This document shows, one piece after another, positions 16,973 to 25,014 of a stretch of 33,218 bases of DNA. The stretch spans positions 200,310 through 233,527 of the forward strand of contig DBZL01000055.1 of NCBI GenBank assembly GCA_002311745.1, given 5' to 3'. A program made the translations under genes and the position numbers. The stretch is from Phycisphaerales bacterium UBA1161 (GTDB taxonomy: Bacteria > Planctomycetota > Phycisphaerae > Tepidisphaerales > Tepidisphaeraceae). The notes below the pieces were generated by a model, which saw only the letters and a program-made list of their open reading frames with translations, was not told the origin of the DNA and did not search any database. How positions within the stretch are numbered: the stretch's first letter is position 1; every line of letters begins with the position of its first letter.

Positions 16973-17451
16973 CATTATCCACGGCATGCGCATCGCGAAC
17001 AAGCGGGCGCAATTCGCGCAACATAGGTCCAAAGTAGGCCCATCTTCCCGACAATTCAGCCCGTCACGCCGATTTAAGAGGCCCGCAGCCCCGATCGAGT
17101 TGGCGTTTTTGGCTTGGCGCCCTTCGCAGCTTCGCGGTTCGATCGCCTCCGTAGTTGCCTCTGCTTCTCTTCAAAATCGTTCCAAAATCGAGCCGATCGG
17201 CGAAAAGCGAATGAAGCTCTTTCAGATCCTTCCAAATCGCGCCCAAAATCAAAGGGCGATTCGCCCTTTTGGCCGGCTCCGATTGTCCATTTTTTGCCCC
17301 GCCAAAAACATAAAACCAATCTCGCGACGCCGTTGCGCCCGACCTGCCAAAACGTGCAATTACAGTTCGAAGCGCGCCCCGGACCCTAAGAATTGTTTTT
17401 GAAAAATCGGGAATCTTGCTCGCAATGCTCTGTCGCGCAAGGCGATACGTC
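16973..17451 (-). repeat. Diverged intergenic element, copy B
   Basis: The second copy of the element at 7749-8182, in the same orientation and with the same ordered landmarks from CATTATCC to GGCGATACGTC. At 479 bp it is longer, the extra length lying in the variable middle. Like copy A it begins shortly after the stop codon of a leftward gene (here dxs) and lies upstream of another leftward gene. Confidence 0.6.
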
Positions 17452-17458
17452 AAAACAA

Positions 17459-19444
17459 TCAGGTTGCCTTGGCAAGCGGGGGGGATTTGGGGGTGACGGA
17501 GACGACTACGGGGCTTTGGCGTTTGGAGGGGGCCATCGCATCGCGGATGCTGCGGGCGATGCCGGCGGCATCCAACCCCACCTCCGCAAGCTGCTGCTTG
17601 CGAGTTGCGTGGGCGATCAGGCGGTCCGGGATGCCCAGTAGCGTCAATCGGCCCGTCGGCAGGCGTTGGCTGACCGCGTGTTCCACCACCGCCGCTCCGA
17701 AGCCGTTCTGCAGCGAGTGATCCTCCACGGTGAGCACTGGATGCCCGCTGCGCAGCACGCGGGCGAGCATCGGGCCGTCCAGCGGCTTGCAGAAGCGAGC
17801 GTCGATCACTTCCACGGCGATGCCGTCGCTGGCGACTTCCTCCGCGGCCCGCATGACGTTTTCCGCCAGTGCCCCGTAGACGATCACCGTGGCGTCGCTG
17901 CCCTCGCGCAGCACCCGGCTGCGGCCGACCTGCCATGGGGCAGTGGCTTCCACACGCAGCGTGGGGTCGATTGTTTCCTCGAAGTTCTGCATCGGCACGT
18001 TGTCGCGCGGGTAGCGGAGGGCGCTGACCGTTTCCAGGGACAAAGCCAGGCGCAGGGCGCGATTCAATTCCGCCTCGTCGCTGGGGGCCATCAGGACCAT
18101 GCCCGGCAGGGGACGCAAAAAGGCTTGGTCCATGAACCCGTGATGCACCGCCCCGTCATCCCCGACGAATCCGGCCCGGTCCATGCAGAAGACCACCGGC
18201 AGGTGGTTCAGGGCGATCTCCTGCCAGACCTGGTCGAACGCCCGTTGCATGAAGGTGGAATAAATGGCCGCGAAGGGGCGCAGGCCGGTCTTGGCCATGC
18301 CCGCGGCCATGGCCGCCAGGTGGCTCTCGCAGATGCCGGTATCGAAGAACCGACCGGGGATCTCCTTCTCGAATTTCGACAGCCCCGTGCCGTCCGGCAT
18401 GGCGGCGGTCAGGGCCACCACGCGCGGGTCCTTCTTGGCCAGGGCGATCATTCCATCGGCGTACGCCGCCGTCCACGCTTTGCCCGGGCCTTTGGTGATT
18501 TCCACGTGGCAGCCGTTCACCTGGAACGCCGAGGGGCTGTGGAACTTGGTCGGCTCGGCGCAGGCGATCTCGTAGCCGTTGCCCTTGACCGTCTTGACGT
18601 GCAGGAGCATCGGCCCTTTGACGTGCTTGATCTCGCCGAGCATGTCGATCAGCCCGGGCAGATCGTGGCCGTCCAGGGGTCCCATGTACTTGATGCCGAG
18701 ATTTTCGAAGATTTGCCCCGGCCACAGGGCGCTCTTGACGCCTTCGGAAACGTGCCGCCAGACCTGCTCCACCGTATGCCCGACGCTGCTGGGCAGGCGG
18801 CCGACCAGCTTTTCCGCAAACCGCTTGGCTTCCCCGTAGGTGGTGCTGACCCGGACGCGTTCCAGGTATTGGCCGAACGCACCCTGGGGCTTGGAGATGC
18901 TCATGCCGTTGTCGTTCAGGATGATCAGCAATTGTCGGTGCAGCGTCCCGGCATTATTCAACCCCTCGAACGCCAGGCCGTTCACGATGGATGCATCTCC
19001 CACGACCGCCACGACGTTGCCCGGCCTGTTTTGCAATTCCGCCCCCCGGGCCATGCCCACCGCGGTGCTGATGGCGGTGCCCGCATGGCCGACGGCAAAC
19101 AGGTCATACGGCGATTCCAGCGGGCTGGGGAACCCGCCCACCGAGCCTTTTTTCCGCAGGGTGGGAAACATCCCGGCCCGGCCGGTCAGCATCTTGTGCG
19201 GATAGCACTGGTGCCCGACGTCCCACAGCAGCCAGTCCGGTCCCGTGGGGAAGGGGCCAAAGTCGTACACGTAATGCAATGCGATGGTGAGTTCGGCCAC
19301 GCCAAGGTTGCTGGCCAGGTGCCCCCCGTTCTTGCTGACCGAATCGACGATCCTCTGGCGGATCTCCGCCGCCAACGCGATCAGTTCCTCCATCGAGAGT
19401 TTGCGGATGTCGGCGGGGACGTGGATCGAGTCCAGCAAGGCCAT
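17459..19444 (-). CDS. dxs: 1-deoxy-D-xylulose-5-phosphate synthase
   Basis: Thiamine-diphosphate enzyme that condenses pyruvate and glyceraldehyde 3-phosphate in the first step of the MEP isoprenoid pathway, in the cytoplasm. The protein has 661 residues, close to the usual length. Visible motifs are GGHLASNLGVAELT (40-53, with the conserved His), WDVGHQCYPHKM (74-85), the cofactor motif VGDASIVNG (148-156) and DRAGFVGDDGAVHHG in the second domain. The cofactor motif differs from the common GDGA by having Ala-Ser after the Gly-Asp. The Pro-rich C-terminal extension (SPVVVSVTPKSPPL) is unusual. A GTAGGAG ribosome-binding site precedes ATG 19444. It is the last gene of the leftward order xseB-ispA-dxs, as in many proteobacteria, after a 99-bp gap. 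Confidence 0.95.
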   Translation of the reverse strand: MALLDSIHVPADIRKLSMEELIALAAEIRQRIVDSVSKNGGHLASNLGVAELTIALHYVYDFGPFPTGPDWLLWDVGHQCYPHKMLTGRAGMFPTLRKKGSVGGFPSPLESPYDLFAVGHAGTAISTAVGMARGAELQNRPGNVVAVVGDASIVNGLAFEGLNNAGTLHRQLLIILNDNGMSISKPQGAFGQYLERVRVSTTYGEAKRFAEKLVGRLPSSVGHTVEQVWRHVSEGVKSALWPGQIFENLGIKYMGPLDGHDLPGLIDMLGEIKHVKGPMLLHVKTVKGNGYEIACAEPTKFHSPSAFQVNGCHVEITKGPGKAWTAAYADGMIALAKKDPRVVALTAAMPDGTGLSKFEKEIPGRFFDTGICESHLAAMAAGMAKTGLRPFAAIYSTFMQRAFDQVWQEIALNHLPVVFCMDRAGFVGDDGAVHHGFMDQAFLRPLPGMVLMAPSDEAELNRALRLALSLETVSALRYPRDNVPMQNFEETIDPTLRVEATAPWQVGRSRVLREGSDATVIVYGALAENVMRAAEEVASDGIAVEVIDARFCKPLDGPMLARVLRSGHPVLTVEDHSLQNGFGAAVVEHAVSQRLPTGRLTLLGIPDRLIAHATRKQQLAEVGLDAAGIARSIRDAMAPSKRQSPVVVSVTPKSPPLAKAT

Positions 19445-19543
19445 GTGATGCGGCTCCTACCCTGACGAAGTAGACCTTTGTACCTTTTTGGGTCGTTGGC
19501 GTCCAGGGCTCATTCCCCCCGCAATCTTTTGATTCCACAAGGA

Positions 19544-20479
19544 TTACATGTTTCGCTCGACCACGAACCGTGCCAGCGCCCGCAGGCCTTCGGCGGTGGG
19601 ACCGAACGCCTCGATGGCCTTCAGGGCGGCGGCCAATTGCCTCTGCGCTTCCCGCTGGCTGGCTTCCAGGCCCAATAACATGGGATAGGTGACCTTGCCC
19701 TTGGCCGCGTCCTTGTTGGTTGCTTTTCCGATTTGCTCGGCCGTGGCCGTCTGGTCCAGAATGTCATCGACGATCTGAAACGCCAAACCCAAGTGCCTCC
19801 CGTAGGCGTCCAGGGCCGCCAATTTCGCCGGCTCCGCCCCGGCGGTGATCGCACCCATCCGGCACGACGCCCTCAGTAGTGCCCCGGTCTTCATGCGGTG
19901 CAGCCGCTGTAAATCCGCCAGCTTGGCCGGCCGCTGCTGCGGATCGATGTCGATCACCTGCCCGCCGATCATCCCCTCCGGCCCGGCGGCCGACGCCAGC
20001 TCCCGCACCAACTGCGGCGACACCGCCGCATCGGCATCGCCGGCCAGAATCTCAAACGCCATCGTCGTCATCGCGTCGCCGGCCAGGATGGCGATCGCCT
20101 CGCCGTAGACCTTGTGGTTGGTGGGCCGGCCGCGGCGCAGATCGTCATCATCCATTGCCGGCAGATCATCGTGCACTAGGCTGAAGGTGTGGATCAGCTC
20201 CATCGCGGCCGCCGCCGCCAGGGCTGATTTCCAGGCCGCCGCGGCTCCCGGCGGCCGGGGCATCCCGCAGGCCTTGGCACATTCCAGGACCAGTGCCGGC
20301 CGCAGGCGTTTGCCTCCGGCCATCAGGCTGTACTCGATGGCCTCCAGCAGCCGCGGTGGGGCGGCGGGATACCGCTGCGGCAACCCCTTCAGATAGCCCG
20401 TGACCTGCTCGGCGCTGTCTTTCAACAGCGTTGTCGCATCCACCTCCGACGGTGCTGCCGGCAATCCCGCTGGATTCAC
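19544..20479 (-). CDS. ispA: Polyprenyl (farnesyl/geranylgeranyl) diphosphate synthase
   Basis: Trans-prenyltransferase that builds C15 or C20 diphosphates from IPP and DMAPP. The product would feed quinone, carotenoid, hopanoid or undecaprenyl synthesis. Of 311 residues, GGKRLRP (55-61) binds IPP, DDLPAMDDDDLRRGRP (104-119) is the first Asp-rich motif and FQIVDDILD is the second. GTG 20479 is chosen because AGAGG lies 5 nt upstream and because the resulting N-terminus has the length usual for the family. The open frame runs on to 20881, but that part overlaps xseB in another frame and is not prenyltransferase-like. Product length cannot be decided from the sequence. It forms an operon with xseB and dxs. 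Confidence 0.9.
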   Translation of the reverse strand: MNPAGLPAAPSEVDATTLLKDSAEQVTGYLKGLPQRYPAAPPRLLEAIEYSLMAGGKRLRPALVLECAKACGMPRPPGAAAAWKSALAAAAAMELIHTFSLVHDDLPAMDDDDLRRGRPTNHKVYGEAIAILAGDAMTTMAFEILAGDADAAVSPQLVRELASAAGPEGMIGGQVIDIDPQQRPAKLADLQRLHRMKTGALLRASCRMGAITAGAEPAKLAALDAYGRHLGLAFQIVDDILDQTATAEQIGKATNKDAAKGKVTYPMLLGLEASQREAQRQLAAALKAIEAFGPTAEGLRALARFVVERNM

Positions 20480-20492
20480 GCTTGCCTCTTCC

Positions 20493-20512
20493 CGGGCTGC
20501 TTTAACAGCCCG
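20493..20512 (-). repeat. Small hairpin between xseB and ispA
   Basis: Arms CGGGCTG and CAGCCCG (7 bp) around a 6-nt loop, directly ahead of the ispA ribosome-binding site. It could modulate ispA translation or be a REP-type palindrome inserted into the operon. Confidence 0.4.
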
Positions 20513-20541
20513 TTGCCACCCTACGAATACCCCCTCGTTTC

Positions 20542-20790
20542 TCAAGCCGACCCTTCTTCCAGCGGCTCGGACTGAATCCCGCCGTCGGCCGACTTGGACA
20601 ACAGCTCGATCTGCTTTTGCGCCGCGTTCAGGACGGAGCGGCAATGCTGGATCAAAAACGTCCCGCGCTCGTACCGGGCCAGGCTCTCTTCCAGGGCGAC
20701 CTGTCCCCCCTCGATGTCCGCAAGGATCTTCTCCAGTTCCGCCAGAGCCTCCTCGAACGAACGCGGCGCAACCTGCTGTTTCTTGGCCAT
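20542..20790 (-). CDS. xseB: Exodeoxyribonuclease VII small subunit
   Basis: An 82-residue protein. The sequence SFEEALAELEKILADIEGG (11-29) followed by LEESLARYERG (33-43) is the family hallmark. The small subunit wraps around XseA to form the nuclease that degrades single-stranded DNA during repair. The C-terminal tail is acidic (SEPLEEGSA). It is first in the leftward xseB-ispA-dxs order. No xseA is seen in the window, so the large subunit must be encoded elsewhere. Confidence 0.92.
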   Translation of the reverse strand: MAKKQQVAPRSFEEALAELEKILADIEGGQVALEESLARYERGTFLIQHCRSVLNAAQKQIELLSKSADGGIQSEPLEEGSA

Positions 20791-20928
20791 TTGCCGCCAT
20801 TATACGTCCACGGCCCGCAAATCCAGGCCAGCAAGCCACTTGTTCGACAGGCGTAGGCGGCGGCATAATTCCGGCGTGCAATATTCCGCCCCTTCAAGCG
20901 TTATGGAAATGGAAGACCGGAGTTGTCG

Positions 20929-21507
20929 ATGCGAACGCGGTCGGCTGGTCCGATGACAACCCCGGTCCAGGGCGACGACGCGGACCTGGTCCGCCGGTTG
21001 CGCGCCGGCGATGCCGCCGCCGGCGACCAGCTCGTCGCCAAGTACTGCCCGGCCCTGCTGGGATATCTGCGGCGCCTGGTCAAGAACGACCATATCGCCG
21101 AGGAATTGCACCAGCAGACTTGGGCCGGGGTTCTGGAACATCTGGACCGCTTCGACGTTGCCTCCGGCGCCGGTGGATTCAAGGCGTGGCTGTTTCGCAT
21201 CGCCACCAACAAGGCCAACGACCACTGGCGGTCCCAGGGACGCGAAACAGCCGCCCTCGACGGCCTGAAGCTGGTCAGCGACGAACTGGCGCCCGACGCC
21301 AGCTACGGCGTCGAAAACGCCGAGCAGATGGACAAGTTAACCAAGGCCATCGGCATGCTGCCGGAACTTCAGAGGCAGATCCTCATGTTGCGGTACTACA
21401 GCAATCTCAAGTTCATCGAGATCGCCCAGATTCTGGGCTGTCCGTTGAACACCGCCCTGGGGCGAATGCACAAGGCCATGCTCCGGCTCAAACAGGTGAT
21501 GTCATGA
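20929..21507 (+). CDS. ECF-type RNA polymerase sigma factor
   Basis: A 192-residue sigma factor with only regions 2 and 4. Region 2 (DADLVRRLRAGDAAAGDQLVAKYCPALLGYL, then DHIAEELHQQTWAGVLEHLDRF, with the melting segment FKAWLFRIATNKANDHWR) is at about 17-103. Region 4, which recognises the -35 element, is LPELQRQILMLRYYSNLKFIEIAQILGCPLNTALGRMHKAM. CGGAG lies 6 nt upstream of ATG 20929; a later ATG at 20953 is possible. Its stop codon overlaps the start of the next gene (ATGA), which fits a sigma/anti-sigma pair. It is divergent from xseB. Confidence 0.9.
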   Translation: MRTRSAGPMTTPVQGDDADLVRRLRAGDAAAGDQLVAKYCPALLGYLRRLVKNDHIAEELHQQTWAGVLEHLDRFDVASGAGGFKAWLFRIATNKANDHWRSQGRETAALDGLKLVSDELAPDASYGVENAEQMDKLTKAIGMLPELQRQILMLRYYSNLKFIEIAQILGCPLNTALGRMHKAMLRLKQVMS

Positions 21508-22091
21508 AAGAGAGCCTGCTGGAACAACTCGACACCCAAGCGATCCTTCTGTTGTACCTGGCCGATGAACTACCCGCCCAGGACCGCCGCAGTGTCGAGC
21601 AAAGACTGGCCGCCGATCCGGCCCTGGCCCAGCAACTGAAGTCCCTGCGTGATCTGTACGAATCGTGCCGAGAGGCGATGTCAGCCCACGAGGCAGGGCG
21701 GCAGGAGGCTCTGGAGGCCGCCGCGTCCCGCGGCGCGTCGCGCCTGATGCATCGCTGGGCCGAGCAGCGCCGCCGCCCGGCGCCCGCCGTCCTGGAAACG
21801 GCGCGATCGATTCACTGGCTGCGTTACGGTCTTTCCGCCGCCGCCTTGCTTTTGCTGAGCTGCGGCATTTGGTGGGGCTATCACCGCTCGGCCGTCCAGC
21901 CCAGCCCTGCGCCTGCGCCTGTGGCGATGGTGGAGGATTCAGACGAACAACTGGCCCTGGTCCTGGACTCCATGGATGCCTCGGCCGCCGACGACTCCTC
22001 CGATCGCCAGATTGCCACGACCATCGCCAAAGCCGACGAGACGGACCTGAGCGTCGATGCCATGGTGGATTTGCCTCCGGTGAACAACTGA
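21504..22091 (+). CDS. Probable membrane anti-sigma factor
   Basis: A 195-residue protein translationally coupled to the sigma gene by an ATGA overlap. Residues 1-55 (TQAILLLYLADELPAQDRRSVEQRL) resemble the helical anti-sigma domain found in zinc-free anti-sigma factors. One transmembrane helix is at about 112-130 (YGLSAAALLLLSCGIWWGY), and the remaining 65 residues would be outside the cytoplasm. The outer part is acidic and Ala/Ser-rich and could sense an envelope signal. Function is inferred from position and topology; no His-x3-Cys-x2-Cys motif is visible. Confidence 0.75.
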   Translation: MKESLLEQLDTQAILLLYLADELPAQDRRSVEQRLAADPALAQQLKSLRDLYESCREAMSAHEAGRQEALEAAASRGASRLMHRWAEQRRRPAPAVLETARSIHWLRYGLSAAALLLLSCGIWWGYHRSAVQPSPAPAPVAMVEDSDEQLALVLDSMDASAADDSSDRQIATTIAKADETDLSVDAMVDLPPVNN

Positions 22092-22107
22092 TGCCGGAGG
22101 ATCGAAA

Positions 22108-22746
22108 GTGGATGGTGAAAGAATGAAAACCTTGAAATGGGCGGCGTGTTTGATCCTGGCCTGGCCCCTGGTGGCGCGGGCCCAACTGCCGGCGACCCGC
22201 CCGACGCCCGCCGGTCAAATCCTCTCGCGCCCAGGTGGCATGCTACGCGGCGAATGGGATGAGATGATGAGCTTCCTGGCCGCCAATTCCCCCAACCGCG
22301 CCCGCGTCCTCAGCCAGATCGACGTGTGGAACAACTACCCCGTCATCGCCCGCGGCGAAGTCCTCCGCAAATGGCGCAACTACAAATTCGTCAGCGAACA
22401 TTTCCCCGAGGCGGCCCCCCTGCGCATCCAAAAATTCCGCGTTGAGGATGATCTGTTCGGCCTGGAATTGCAGGTCCGCGCCGATCCCTCGCAACTGCAG
22501 GACGTGCGGCCCCAGGTCCGCACCAAGGAGGCCGAGCTGGTCCAACTGGCCGACCAAGAGCATCAACTCCGAATCCAAAAGCTTGAAAAGCTGCTGGCCC
22601 AGGAAAGGCAGAAGCTGGCTGATGAACAGAGCCAGCAGGAGAAGCTGATCGACCAGCGGACGGACAAGATGATGCAGCGGCTGGGCCGCGTCGTGGCCAA
22701 GGCGGCGGCGGCAACGCGCCCATCCGGCGGCGAGCCCACGAATTGA
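22108..22746 (+). CDS. Secreted coiled-coil protein of unknown function
   Basis: A protein of 212 residues with a signal peptide (MKTLKWAACLILAWPLVARA, probable cleavage after ARA), so it is exported. After an Ala/Thr/Pro-rich linker comes an unrecognised domain containing MMSFLAANSPNRARVLSQID. A long charged coiled coil (about 145-195: EAELVQLADQEHQLRIQKLE) runs almost to the C-terminus. GTG 22108 has GGAGG 7 nt upstream; ATG 22123 gives the more typical signal-peptide start and is a real alternative. It follows the anti-sigma gene by 16 bp and is probably in the same operon, perhaps as an envelope target or partner of the signal. Confidence 0.75.
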   Translation: MDGERMKTLKWAACLILAWPLVARAQLPATRPTPAGQILSRPGGMLRGEWDEMMSFLAANSPNRARVLSQIDVWNNYPVIARGEVLRKWRNYKFVSEHFPEAAPLRIQKFRVEDDLFGLELQVRADPSQLQDVRPQVRTKEAELVQLADQEHQLRIQKLEKLLAQERQKLADEQSQQEKLIDQRTDKMMQRLGRVVAKAAAATRPSGGEPTN

Positions 22747-22755
22747 CGACGAAAG

Positions 22756-22871
22756 GCAACCGCAGAGACGCAGAGACGCAGAGATGCAGAGACAGCCGCA
22801 GAGATGAAATCAAAAATCAATCAGTTGTTTTCTCTGCGGCGCTCTGTGCGCCTCAGCGTCTCCGCGGTTGC
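22756..22871. repeat. CGCAGAGACGCAGAG hairpin repeat, copy 1
   Basis: The left arm GCAACCGCAGAGACGCAGAG and the right arm ending GTCTCCGCGGTTGC are imperfect inverted repeats around an A/T-rich centre that ends in TTGTTTTCTCTGCGGC. Two more copies lie at 26849-26964 and 27746-27854. This copy lies 10 bp after the stop of the secreted coiled-coil gene and may act as a transcript end. The pattern is that of a dispersed MITE-like or REP-like repeat. The remaining 120 bp up to 22994 hold no gene that I can support. Confidence 0.85.
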
Positions 22872-22994
22872 ATTTGTCTTAGCGCTCTAACGACAAAACG
22901 GCCGGGGCTTCCCTCCGGATCGCCCCGGCCGTCGTGCGACTCGATCGGCCCGCTCGCTACGGCCTTTGCGCCGCAGCGGCGGACCGTCTGATGC

Positions 22995-23579
22995 TCAGTA
23001 CACCACCGCCACCGCGTCCTCAATCGCCTCGATCACCTGCCGGACGTGGAACGGCTTTTTCAAGAATCCGTCGAACCCGCCGGCCAGCAGCCCCTTGGAC
23101 TCCTCCTCCGTCATCTTGCCGCTCATCGCGATCACCTTGGTGAGCTGCAGGTCCGGATTGGCCTTCACCTGCTTGGCCACTTCGCGGCCGTCGACGTCGC
23201 GCAGGTGCATGTCCAGCAGAATCACGTGCGGACGGAATTTCTCCGCGGTGATCCCCGCGGCAAAGCCGCTCTTGGCCACCTCCACCTCGTACTTCGCTTC
23301 ATCCTCCAGAATCTTCTCCAGGACCTCGACGATGTCCTGCTCCTCGTCGACGATCATCACGCGCGTGCAGCCGGTCATCAGACCGTTGAGCGGCATGCCG
23401 TGCATCTTCATGAAGCGAATGAGTTGATTCAGCGGAATGCGGCGGTCCTTGCTGCCGGGAATCCGATACCCGTGCAACGCGCCGCTGTCGAACCACTTGC
23501 TCACCGTCCGCGGCGCCACGTTGCAGATCTTGGCCACCTCGCCGGTGGTCAGTACGTCTTTGATCTTGGTCGCGTTCAT
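22995..23579 (-). CDS. HTH (excisionase/MerR-like) plus receiver-domain regulator
   Basis: A 194-residue protein. Residues 8-60 form a small DNA-binding fold of the excisionase/MerR kind (LTTGEVAKICNVAPRTVSKWFDSG). Residues 72-190 are a two-component receiver domain, with Asp78/Glu79 as acidic pair, phosphoacceptor Asp123 (VILLDMHL), Ser153 and the FLKKPF Lys near 174. The DNA-binding domain precedes the receiver, the reverse of the usual response-regulator order. No histidine kinase gene is adjacent, so its partner is unknown. ATG 23579 is chosen because AGGAGAGGAG lies upstream; the frame is open to 23711 but that extension is unlike protein. Confidence 0.88.
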   Translation of the reverse strand: MNATKIKDVLTTGEVAKICNVAPRTVSKWFDSGALHGYRIPGSKDRRIPLNQLIRFMKMHGMPLNGLMTGCTRVMIVDEEQDIVEVLEKILEDEAKYEVEVAKSGFAAGITAEKFRPHVILLDMHLRDVDGREVAKQVKANPDLQLTKVIAMSGKMTEEESKGLLAGGFDGFLKKPFHVRQVIEAIEDAVAVVY

Positions 23580-23879
23580 TGCATTTTCTCCTCTCCTGCA
23601 GATCCCCTCACCCAGTCGCAGTGCCGCATGCCGCCTCCGCGGATTCGGCGATGCGCAGTAATCAATTTCTTTATCGACTGACCACCTGGAAGCTTTAGAC
23701 CAAATGCGCAAGCTCTGGCGACGCGACGGAAAAAGCTGAAAAATCAGGGCTTATCGGTACAAAAAACGCGGCTGCTCACGCCGAGGACTGATAACCGCAA
23801 CGTCCGCAAACGGCGCCGGGCCCTTACTGGCCACTTTATCGGCCGCGCCTTATGCTGTGCCGCCCAGGAGATTCTCATC
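23580..23879. other. Divergent intergenic region
   Basis: Contains the ribosome-binding sites of both divergent genes (AGGAGAGGAG for the regulator, AGGAGA for the dehydrogenase) and so must hold both promoters. I see no clear -35/-10 pair, operator or structured RNA in it. Confidence 0.6.
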
Positions 23880-24944
23880 ATGAAAATCGCAGTCATGCCC
23901 GGCGACGGCGTCGGAAAAGAAGTCGTCCCCGCCGCCCTGGTCGTCCTCAAGGAAGTCGCGCGAAAATTCGGCTTCCGATACACCACCGATCATTACCCCT
24001 TCGGCGGCGAGCACTACCTCAAAACCGGCCAGCTTCTGCCCGACTCCGCCCTCAAGGAACTGGCCGCGCATGACGCGATCCTCTTTGGCGCCGTCGGCGT
24101 CGATCCACGCGGATCACAGCAAATCCCCCAGGGAATCCTCGAATCGGACATCCTGCTCAAGATGCGATTCGATCTGGACCAGTACGCCAACCTTCGCCCC
24201 ACGCGATTGCTCCCCGGCGTTCCCACGCCCCTGAAAAACGCCGGGCCCGATGACATCGACATGATCATCGTGCGCGAGAACACCGAGGGCCTGTACTGCG
24301 GCAACGGCGGATTCCTGTACAAACACACGCCTCACGAGGTGGCCAACCAGATCGAGGTGGCCACACGCCGCGGCGTCGAACGCTGCATCCGCTTCGCCTT
24401 CGACTACGCCAAGCAGTTCGGACGAAAGAAGGTGACGCTGGTGGCCAAGACCAACGTCCTGCGCTTCGCCCACAACCTTTGGCTGCGTGCGTTTGAGGAA
24501 ATCAAAACCGATTACCCCGGCCTCGAGACCGATTACCACCACGTCGACGCCTGCACGATGTACATGGTGACCAAGCCCAAGATTTACGACGTGATCGTGA
24601 CGACCAACATGTTCGGCGACATCATCACGGACTTAGGCGCCGCGATTCAAGGCGGCATGGGCATGGCCGCCAGCGGCAATTTGAATCCGACGCGCCAGGC
24701 CGCCAGCATGTTCGAGCCGGTGCACGGCAGCGCCCCCGACATCGCCGGGAAAAATTGGGCCAACCCCATCGCGACGTTCTTATCGTTGGCGATGATGCTG
24801 GATTTTCTGAAGCAGTCCAAGGCCGCCGCGGCCGTTAATCAAGCCATCCGCCAGGTGGTTGCCGATCCGAAGAATCACACACGCGACCTCGGCGGCACGG
24901 CGACGACGACGGCTGTCACCGAAGCCATTTGCGCAGCGATCTAG
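23880..24944 (+). CDS. leuB: 3-isopropylmalate dehydrogenase-like beta-decarboxylating dehydrogenase
   Basis: A 354-residue enzyme. MPGDGVGKEVVPAA at the N-terminus, the substrate segment LLKMRFDLDQYANLRP (about 97-112), NMFGDIITDLGAAIQGGMG and MFEPVHGSAPDIAGK are family hallmarks. The type with RENTEGLYCGNGG and GTPHEVA-like surroundings is closest to the LeuB group found in actinobacteria. It oxidises and decarboxylates 3-isopropylmalate in leucine synthesis with NAD. Tartrate or isocitrate specificity cannot be ruled out by eye. AGGAGA lies 8 nt before the ATG. No leuA, leuC or leuD is adjacent, so the pathway is not clustered here. Confidence 0.85.
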   Translation: MKIAVMPGDGVGKEVVPAALVVLKEVARKFGFRYTTDHYPFGGEHYLKTGQLLPDSALKELAAHDAILFGAVGVDPRGSQQIPQGILESDILLKMRFDLDQYANLRPTRLLPGVPTPLKNAGPDDIDMIIVRENTEGLYCGNGGFLYKHTPHEVANQIEVATRRGVERCIRFAFDYAKQFGRKKVTLVAKTNVLRFAHNLWLRAFEEIKTDYPGLETDYHHVDACTMYMVTKPKIYDVIVTTNMFGDIITDLGAAIQGGMGMAASGNLNPTRQAASMFEPVHGSAPDIAGKNWANPIATFLSLAMMLDFLKQSKAAAAVNQAIRQVVADPKNHTRDLGGTATTTAVTEAICAAI

Positions 24945-24960
24945 AGACGAAATCGCGGAA

Positions 24961-25014
24961 GTCGGGGGCGGGGAGAACCATATCAGGCCCCAAAAGGTTC
25001 TCCCCGCCCCCGAC
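24961..25014. terminator. Perfect 19-bp stem-loop between convergent genes
   Basis: Arms 24961-24979 and 24996-25014 are perfectly complementary over 19 bases (starting GTCGGGGGCGGGG), with a 16-nt loop. It lies 16 bp after the leuB-like gene and between that gene and the convergent protease gene, so it could end both transcripts. No T-run follows on either strand, so it may also be a repeat element. Confidence 0.65.

Larger units (their letters stand above)
16662..17458. other. Gene-free stretch upstream of the kinase-HD gene
   Basis: Holds the ribosome-binding site of the leftward kinase-HD gene, a G-rich tandem repeat at 16740-16798 and repeat element B at 16973-17451. No protein-coding gene is supported: the open frames here are short, lack start signals or run into element B. 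Positions 17251-17270 form a near-perfect palindrome (arms AAAGGGCG/CGCCCTTT) flanked by T-rich sequence, which could serve as a terminator for the leftward dxs transcript. Confidence 0.6.

Noticed and set aside
17064..17936. 290-codon leftward open frame across the dxs 3' end and element B
   Set aside because: Half of it is dxs out of frame and the other half is repeat element B; no start signal.
17666..19465. 599-codon open frame antisense to dxs
   Set aside because: It mirrors the dxs frame in GC-rich DNA; the product is low-complexity and rich in His, Gln and Arg, while dxs is unmistakable.
20480..20881. N-terminal extension of the ispA open frame
   Set aside because: It overlaps xseB in another frame, is unlike prenyltransferases and is Gly/Arg-rich; a GTG with a ribosome-binding site at 20479 gives the normal length.
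22091..22126. Eleven-codon frame overlapping the anti-sigma stop codon
   Set aside because: Too short to support and overlaps the start of the secreted protein; at most a translational coupling leader.
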